Source: Candidatus Heimdallarchaeota archaeon
GTDB taxonomy: Archaea > Asgardarchaeota > Njordarchaeia > Njordarchaeales > JAMOTR01
Length of the DNA: 10,486 nucleotides
Direction of reading: 5' to 3'
NCBI GenBank assembly: GCA_027068385.1
Contig: JAMOTR010000013.1
Span: 1 to 10,486 of the forward strand
Below the pieces are notes generated by a model that was not told where the DNA came from, ran no database searches, and saw nothing but the letters and a program-made list of their open reading frames with translations. A program made the translations under genes and the position numbers. This document shows positions 6,719 to 10,486 of this stretch, one piece after another; the first letter of the stretch is position 1, and every line of letters starts with the position of its first letter.

Positions 6719-6734
6719 GAAAAATTAATTTTCT
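6719..6734 (-). promoter_or_regulatory. TATA-like box of cdc48
   Basis: The near-palindromic A/T block (minus strand gaaaattaatttttc) is centred about 24 nt upstream of ATG 6703, the classic distance for a leaderless archaeal gene. Because it is nearly symmetrical it could in principle also serve the divergent nucleotidyltransferase gene, but that would leave a leader of about 50 nt. Confidence 0.55.
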
Positions 6735-6753
6735 TGTTCAACATAAGCCCGCT

Positions 6754-6761
6754 TCTTATAC
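6754..6761 (+). promoter_or_regulatory. TATA-like box of the nucleotidyltransferase-phosphodiesterase operon
   Basis: TTCTTATACG in the 98-nt divergent gap contains CTTATA, about 45 nt before ATG 6802. Transcription would start near 6783 and leave a leader of about 19 nt containing GGATCA just before the ATG, a weak match to the anti-Shine-Dalgarno complement. Confidence 0.35.
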
Positions 6762-6801
6762 GATCGTAACGGGGAAAACCTCTACTTCAGTTTTGGATCA
6801 T

Positions 6802-7425
6802 ATGGATGAATACGATCTACTAGTAGATAATCTAAAGGGATCTGAAGCCACGATATACATATTCGGATCGTACGTGAAGGGCTCTTATATACGCGGGGCT
6901 TCGGACCTAGACGTATTGATATTCACCGAAGATTCCATGAACGTCCTTAGGAACATATTATCGATAGACCCAATCAAGCGCCTCCGTCTCGACGTAAGTA
7001 TATATTATCCGGGTATGACGGGGTCCCCTAGATTACGCGCCTTTCTAGCCACGAAATATGGTGAGCTAATATCGGGCGAGAGGATAGAGTTAGATCTATC
7101 GGAGGAGACCGTGATAAGCTTATCTCGCATTTCCGCCTCCGAAGAGTTACGGAAGATGTTTAGGCTTATATGCTCCCCCATAGATCTTAAGGAGATCATC
7201 GAGGAGCTTTCGGATTCCTTACTTACGATAGCCCTGTTATACATTATAAGTCGCGGGTATTATGACGCTACGAAGCCCGAGATAATACACTACGACGACG
7301 TGCTCCCTAAAGAGATAATGAGTATCGTACGCAAGGCATACAACGTGAAGTACGCTTATGTTACTAAGAAAGTACATCCCATCGAGCTTCTGAAGGCGTC
7401 TGAGTATATAGTGAAGGAGTTTTAA
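6802..7425 (+). CDS. Stand-alone minimal-nucleotidyltransferase-fold protein with C-terminal helical domain
   Basis: A 207-residue cytosolic protein of the Pol-beta-like nucleotidyltransferase superfamily. The N-terminal core shows GSYVKGSYIRGASDLDVLIF (22-41), that is, GS followed by the DxD metal pair (D35, D37), and a third acidic residue in LRLDVSIY (D64). These residues normally position Mg-NTP for transfer of a nucleotidyl group to a protein, RNA or small molecule. Residues 95-207 are mostly helical with no recognised motif; I see no RxxxxH HEPN signature. ATG 6802 is chosen because the open frame further upstream runs across the cdc48 promoter and into cdc48, and the GS strand normally lies about 20 residues from the N-terminus. 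TTG 6793 is a possible alternative. The TAA shares a base with the ATG of the phosphodiesterase gene (TAATG), so the two are probably translationally coupled and related in function. The acceptor substrate is unknown. Confidence 0.78.
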   Translation: MDEYDLLVDNLKGSEATIYIFGSYVKGSYIRGASDLDVLIFTEDSMNVLRNILSIDPIKRLRLDVSIYYPGMTGSPRLRAFLATKYGELISGERIELDLSEETVISLSRISASEELRKMFRLICSPIDLKEIIEELSDSLLTIALLYIISRGYYDATKPEIIHYDDVLPKEIMSIVRKAYNVKYAYVTKKVHPIELLKASEYIVKEF

Positions 7426-8534
7426 TGTACTTCTTAAATCACCTAATGAGGTTCCGGCAAATAGTGCCTACGCTCATAGAGATAACTGGTGGATCGCATC
7501 CTAGGGCGGATCCGGAAGTCGTATCGAAATACGTGGGCGACTATAAGCGCGCGATCATATTCCTCATAGACGCGCTAGGAAAGCGGCAGATGGAATATTT
7601 TAGACGGCCTAAAATAGGAGACATATACGATATAAAAACGGTCGTGCCTTCGCTCACACCCACGGCCTTATTATCCTTCGTATACGGAATGGAGCCCGCG
7701 GAGCACGGTATAATCGGAGGCGTAATAAGAGCTACAGGGGTTAAGGGATTACTTAGAACGATTGAAGGATCAGTCTTAGGGGCACGCTCCTCGATACCTC
7801 TAGACTATGTGGGCGTAGATATGAAGGCGTTCATGATCAAGAGACCGCCCGAGTTTGAGGGTACGTTCAAAGTGGCCGTAGACGTGCTTATGAAATACGG
7901 CTTAAGTTCGTTCTTCTCCGAATACACCACGGCAACACACGGTATGCTTTCCTCCGTTAGGGACGTTCCGGAACAGGGCGTGATGAAACTCTATTATCGG
8001 TCCTACGATGCGACCGCTCACGACTTCGGACCTTACTCTCGGCAGGCTCAGCTAGACTCTCGCTTAGCGGCTATGCGGATGAGAAGCATAGCTATGAGTC
8101 TTCCGGAGAGGATGCGTAAGGATACTCTCTTCGTAATATTAGGGGACCACGGACAGGACGATATCGTCATAGACGGACTAAACATGCCCGAATTGCGCCC
8201 GTATATAGGGGTAGCGGGGAAAGTATACTACGTGTACGACCAGTCCGCGATGGACGCCCTGGAGGAGAAGCTACCGAAAGAACACTATGAGATATACGAA
8301 GCGGACGAGTTCCGTAAGTTCTTAGGGGAATCGGAGACGGACGAAAGAGAGCTCAGATATAGGATGGGAGACCGGGTGATCGTAGCTAAGGATGGTCATA
8401 TGATGCGGCTCTCGGAGAACGTACCCAAGCTTAAAGGTATGCACGGAGGTCTAACGGACGAGGAAATGGACGTACGTGTGATGTTCTTAGATCGGGACGA
8501 GCTTATGGAGCTAACGGATGAAGTGGTATTATAA
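7425..8534 (+). CDS. Type I phosphodiesterase/nucleotide pyrophosphatase-like enzyme (alkaline phosphatase superfamily)
   Basis: A 369-residue metal-dependent phospho- or phosphodiester hydrolase. The ligand set of the superfamily is complete. D49 lies in FLIDALG; Thr78 in VPSLTPTA aligns with the NPP nucleophile; D195 and H199 lie in DATAHDFGP; D241-H242 in GDHG; and H340 in GMHGG. The EPAEHGIIGG stretch (90-99) is also typical of the nucleotide pyrophosphatase/phosphodiesterase branch. There is no signal peptide or membrane segment, so it should act in the cytoplasm, unlike many secreted relatives. Residues 265-330 form a variable insert between the GDHG and HGG ligands. It is co-transcribed with, and overlaps by one base, the nucleotidyltransferase gene, which suggests that it acts on the same nucleotide-linked product. 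Its 3' end overlaps the convergent carbonic anhydrase-like gene by 6 bp. A phosphonoacetate-hydrolase-like or general phosphatase activity cannot be excluded. Confidence 0.85.
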   Translation: MYFLNHLMRFRQIVPTLIEITGGSHPRADPEVVSKYVGDYKRAIIFLIDALGKRQMEYFRRPKIGDIYDIKTVVPSLTPTALLSFVYGMEPAEHGIIGGVIRATGVKGLLRTIEGSVLGARSSIPLDYVGVDMKAFMIKRPPEFEGTFKVAVDVLMKYGLSSFFSEYTTATHGMLSSVRDVPEQGVMKLYYRSYDATAHDFGPYSRQAQLDSRLAAMRMRSIAMSLPERMRKDTLFVILGDHGQDDIVIDGLNMPELRPYIGVAGKVYYVYDQSAMDALEEKLPKEHYEIYEADEFRKFLGESETDERELRYRMGDRVIVAKDGHMMRLSENVPKLKGMHGGLTDEEMDVRVMFLDRDELMELTDEVVL

Positions 8535-9059
8535 AAATCGAATCCTTTTTAGCCCGCGCTTGTATCTATCTACGAATTCCACGTAAGTCTTTACTCCCCT
8601 CATGAACGCCTCACGGAGGGTTTCGTCCACTTCACGTACGGGCTTCGCGGGAATTCCCATTACAAGAGTATTGGGAGGAACCTCCTTACCGGGCGGCACT
8701 AAAGCGCCGGCGGCCACTACGGCTCCCTCCCCTATCTTAGCTCCATCAAGTACGACGGCCCCTATTCCTATCACCGCGCGATCCTCTACGATAGCTCCGT
8801 GCACCATCGCGTTGTGACCTATAGTTACCTCATTCCCTATGTACACTGGATACTCGGGCTCGGTATGTATCGATACGTTATCCTGAACGCTAGTCCTTTC
8901 CCCTATTACGATCTCCCTTATGTCCCCACGTAAAACTGCGGAGGGCCGGACGCTCGAATAAGCTCCTATAGTAACGTCCCCTATTATTACAGCGTCTGGA
9001 TGTACGAAGGCGTTCGGGTGAATCTTGGGCCTTCTCCCCTCGAACTCGTATACGGGCAT
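8529..9059 (-). CDS. Gamma-class carbonic anhydrase-like left-handed beta-helix protein
   Basis: A 176-residue trimeric left-handed beta-helix protein of the gamma-carbonic anhydrase/YrdA/PaaY group. Repeated hexapeptides of the [LIV]-G-x-x type run from about residue 24 to 135 (IIGDVTIG, VVLDGAKIG, EGAVVAAGA). The three zinc-binding histidines are H65 (SIH), H82 and H87 (TIGHNAMVH). The supporting residues R44 and D46 (LRGD), Q59 and N61 (SVQDN) are also in place, so metal binding and CO2 hydration are possible. The acidic loop of the Methanosarcina Cam enzyme is missing, which puts it nearer the CamH/YrdA type, many of which are weak or inactive anhydrases. GIPAKPVRE (135-143) and the C-terminal helix are typical of the family. 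ATG 9059 lies 29 nt after the eS27 stop, so it is likely co-transcribed. Its last 6 bp overlap the phosphodiesterase gene. Confidence 0.92.
   Translation of the reverse strand: MPVYEFEGRRPKIHPNAFVHPDAVIIGDVTIGAYSSVRPSAVLRGDIREIVIGERTSVQDNVSIHTEPEYPVYIGNEVTIGHNAMVHGAIVEDRAVIGIGAVVLDGAKIGEGAVVAAGALVPPGKEVPPNTLVMGIPAKPVREVDETLREAFMRGVKTYVEFVDRYKRGLKRIRFL
8533..8537 (-). terminator. T5 tract at the end of the carbonic anhydrase-like gene
   Basis: Minus-strand TTTTT lies in the last sense codons (Phe-Leu) of the carbonic anhydrase-like gene, immediately before its TAA. It would end the four-gene minus-strand run. Its position inside codons makes it tentative. Confidence 0.3.
8546..8550 (+). terminator. 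T5 tract after the phosphodiesterase gene
   Basis: A run of five T begins 12 nt after the phosphodiesterase stop. With the minus-strand T5 at 8533-8537 it makes a two-way U-tract terminator over the convergent junction. Confidence 0.45.
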
Positions 9060-9088
9060 AATCTAATTTCCATAAAGATGGGAAAAAC

Positions 9089-9310
9089 TCAGCGCTTCGT
9101 CTCGATCTTTCCTAGTACCTCGAGCACCTCCACCCCGTCCTCTAATATTACCTTCCCTCCGGAAGTCCTAGCTAAGAGCGTTCCGCACACTAGACACCTC
9201 ACGCCCCCCGGTATAGAGGCGTGCGAATATATGATCTGTTCGTTCCCACACTTCGGGCACTTCACCTTTAGGAAGTAAGAACGTATCTCTCTCTTAGGCC
9301 TCGCGACCAT
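9089..9310 (-). CDS. rps27e: Small-subunit ribosomal protein eS27 (S27e), zinc-ribbon
   Basis: A 73-residue ribosomal protein of the archaeal/eukaryotic 30S/40S platform. The N-terminal ARPKREIRSYFLKVKC segment is basic and binds RNA. The zinc ribbon follows as CPKC (residues 18-21) and CLVC (39-42) around NEQIIYSHAS, then GGKVILEDGVEVLEVL. ATG 9310 is chosen over the upstream in-frame TTG 9337 for two reasons. It matches the usual MARPKRE-type start, and a strong ribosome site, GGAGATGA, lies 7 nt before it. SIPGG between the HAS and VRCLVC elements looks 2-3 residues longer than usual. It follows the Nudix-like gene with 7 nt between, so translation is probably coupled. In many archaea rps27e sits with eL44 and aIF2-alpha genes; here it does not. 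Confidence 0.95.
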   Translation of the reverse strand: MVARPKREIRSYFLKVKCPKCGNEQIIYSHASIPGGVRCLVCGTLLARTSGGKVILEDGVEVLEVLGKIETKR

Positions 9311-9317
9311 GTCGAGC

Positions 9318-9325
9318 TCATCTCC
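9318..9325 (-). promoter_or_regulatory. Shine-Dalgarno for eS27
   Basis: Minus-strand GGAGATGA, 7 nt before ATG 9310. The last three bases (TGA, 9320-9318) are the stop codon of the upstream Nudix-like gene, so a terminating ribosome sits on the eS27 initiation site. This fixes the eS27 start and implies translational coupling. Confidence 0.7.
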
Positions 9326-10325
9326 TAAGTTTTTCAACTTCCTTTCGGATACAAAAAGATCGCGCTATCGAACCTAATATATGCGTGTATATCTTAAGCG
9401 TAGGCGATAGATCGGGGCGCTTAGATAACGATTCTATAGCCGAACGATCGAGCGTCTCATAGAAGTCGTCGATGTCCTTAGCGGACTCCGAGAGCTTTAT
9501 CACTTCTATTCCCGCGTGCTCCCAAGAGGACACTTCCTTTATCCTACGAGCTAGCTCCTCCGAGTTACCCGAATATATCCCGAAGAACATCGCCATAGGT
9601 CTCCCCAAAGTCCGTAGGGAACGATATCCCGCGACGTACACGAGATCTACCTCCCCCTTCTTTAGCCCCGCCTCATCCTCTAGCTCTATGAACGCTAGCT
9701 CCTCGCCCGTTGTCTCAGTGTTATCCCGATCGGCCTCTACGTATCCCTCTATCACGCTTAACGTGTTTGCCGCTATGGAAAGCCTCGGAGATCTCCTCAC
9801 GAACACGGCCGCCCCGTCCTTAGCCACTAAGAATATATGAACCGATAAGGCGTTAGGTAAGACGGACTTCTCGAGAGGGACGAGCTTGTTCTTTCTCACT
9901 ACAAGGCTCCGCAACGCATCACGTAAACGCATTGGTGAGTACAATCCACGCTCGCGTAACACGAAGTCCGCGTTCGAGTGTATGAGCCGAATATAATGAT
10001 ACGGGACACGCTCGCATATGATACCCGTAGATAGCTTCGTGGCGCGACAGAGCGGCGCGATCCGTGTGAACACGCGACGCTTCTTCGCCTCTTCCCGGAG
10101 TACGTCCCGAGTAGGACCGAGCATCTCCTTTATTACGAACGGGTCATAGAATTCATCCTTTATATACACTCTTAGTTCATCAGCGGGTATCTTGTATAAC
10201 GGAGTGATCTGAGCTTCCGGAAGTATCTCACCGGTTATCGAATGTTTTACTACTATGTTCTCGGGAAGAAGTCCGCGCTCTAAGTATATCTTAACGAACT
10301 CCTCCGGAGGGAGTAAGTTCGCCAT
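9318..10325 (-). CDS. Divergent Nudix-fold protein with a long N-terminal region
   Basis: A 335-residue soluble protein. Residues 158-280 look like a Nudix domain. The strands SVHIFLVAKDGAAVFVRRSP (161-180) and LSVIEGYVEADRD (189-201) lead to a Nudix-box-like helix IELEDEAGL (213-221), after which YVAGYRSLRTLGRPMAMFFGIY resembles the second half of the fold. The box is degenerate. The REUXEEXGU core reads I-E-L-E-D-E-A-G-L, losing the Arg but keeping the metal-binding acids E214, D217 and E218, and the preceding glycine is five residues further away than in the consensus. Activity is therefore uncertain. Residues 1-150 match no family I recognise; they contain CRATKLSTGIICER (93-106) and a basic stretch. 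ATG 10325 lies 6 nt after the upstream stop, and the stop overlaps the eS27 ribosome site. It sits in a ribosomal-protein operon, so a role in RNA or nucleotide metabolism is possible but unproven. Confidence 0.62.
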   Translation of the reverse strand: MANLLPPEEFVKIYLERGLLPENIVVKHSITGEILPEAQITPLYKIPADELRVYIKDEFYDPFVIKEMLGPTRDVLREEAKKRRVFTRIAPLCRATKLSTGIICERVPYHYIRLIHSNADFVLRERGLYSPMRLRDALRSLVVRKNKLVPLEKSVLPNALSVHIFLVAKDGAAVFVRRSPRLSIAANTLSVIEGYVEADRDNTETTGEELAFIELEDEAGLKKGEVDLVYVAGYRSLRTLGRPMAMFFGIYSGNSEELARRIKEVSSWEHAGIEVIKLSESAKDIDDFYETLDRSAIESLSKRPDLSPTLKIYTHILGSIARSFCIRKEVEKLRR

Positions 10326-10331
10326 TGATAG

Positions 10332-10486
10332 TTAAAAACGTCGGTATTTCTTTCCATATACGGGCTTCATAGAGAGCCTCATGGGCCGACGTCTCGGAAT
10401 ATAGGGATATCCCTGAGTCTTCCTCTTGATCTCTTCTATGAGTTCTTCGAGCTTCATGTCCCTCTCACTACCGTCGCGGGTCTTCA
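10332..10486 (-). CDS. Small basic protein of unknown function (possibly partial; 5' end may lie outside window)
   Basis: The minus-strand frame is open from the window edge (first whole codon at 10484) to TAA at 10334-10332 and gives at least 50 residues. The last 41 start with an in-frame ATG at 10457-10455, preceded by a weak purine-rich site (gtgagaggg). The gene may therefore be a complete 41-aa protein (MKLEELIEEIKRK... to ...KKYRRF) or the end of a longer one. It has a short acidic amphipathic helix followed by a Pro/Arg-rich, very basic tail (YPYIPRRRP, VYGKKYRRF), which suggests nucleic-acid or ribosome binding. I do not recognise the family. It is six bases upstream of the Nudix-like gene and in the same direction, so it is probably in the same transcript as that gene and eS27. 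Confidence 0.6.
   Translation of the reverse strand, partial: KTRDGSERDMKLEELIEEIKRKTQGYPYIPRRRPMRLSMKPVYGKKYRRF

Noticed and set aside
6586..6801. N-terminal extension of the nucleotidyltransferase back into cdc48
   Set aside because: The frame happens to stay open, but it crosses the cdc48 promoter and the conserved cdc48 N-terminus; the transferase core starts normally from ATG 6802.
6802..7425. MNT-HEPN toxin-antitoxin system
   Set aside because: The transferase has no HEPN RxxxxH motif in its C-terminal half and the neighbour is a phosphodiesterase, not a HEPN protein.
2..9059. A carbon-fixation locus (RuBisCO-like gene plus gamma carbonic anhydrase)
   Set aside because: The genes are 8 kb apart in different transcripts, the RuBisCO-like protein lacks standard catalytic spacing, and gamma anhydrase homologues are widespread outside carbon fixation.
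9310..9337. TTG 9337 as the start of eS27 (82-aa form)
   Set aside because: ATG 9310 has a strong ribosome site at correct spacing and matches the family N-terminus; the extra nine residues overlap the upstream gene.

Overview
The window looks like a thermophilic archaeon of the TACK group. It carries a two-ring Cdc48 ATPase with an N-domain, the archaeal/eukaryotic ribosomal protein eS27, an archaeal-type uS10 domain and a Trm5-family tRNA methyltransferase. It also has TATA-like boxes about 25 nt upstream of starts (leaderless genes), GTG and TTG starts, and heavy AGG/ATA/CTA codon use. I cannot name the species. The DNA is almost entirely coding; the only two gaps near 100 nt are both divergent promoter regions.

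Layout, left to right. (1) 2-400 (+): the 3' end of a divergent RuBisCO-superfamily gene. (2) 310-1917 (-): an APC-type amino-acid permease with a nucleotidyltransferase domain fused to its C-terminus, converging on gene 1 and overlapping it by 91 bp. (3) 2026-4536 (+): a compact operon of a MIP18/DUF59-uS10 fusion, a Trm5-like tRNA methyltransferase and a Wzx/MATE-like membrane protein. (4) 4493-6703 (-): cdc48, overlapping the end of the membrane-protein gene by 44 bp. (5) 6802-8534 (+), divergent from cdc48: a stand-alone nucleotidyltransferase and an alkaline-phosphatase-superfamily phosphodiesterase, overlapping by one base. (6) 8529-10486 (-): a co-directional run of a small basic protein (partial), a Nudix-like protein, eS27 and a gamma-class carbonic anhydrase homologue.

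How the genes relate. Region 3 links ribosome (uS10), tRNA modification (Trm5) and possibly Fe-S assembly (MIP18). Region 6 holds a second ribosomal protein away from the partners it often has in archaea. Region 5 pairs an enzyme that transfers nucleotidyl groups with one of a family that hydrolyses phosphodiesters, and may be a write/erase pair. All three convergent junctions overlap (91, 44 and 6 bp), and U-rich tracts lie at or just past several stops.

Most unusual: the in-frame MIP18-uS10 fusion, the permease-nucleotidyltransferase fusion, the shortened RuBisCO-like C-terminus, an Arg in place of the usual aromatic in the D2 pore loop of Cdc48, and a 51-nt exact repeat joining its two ATPase domains. 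I saw no tRNA, rRNA, CRISPR array, insertion sequence or attachment site.
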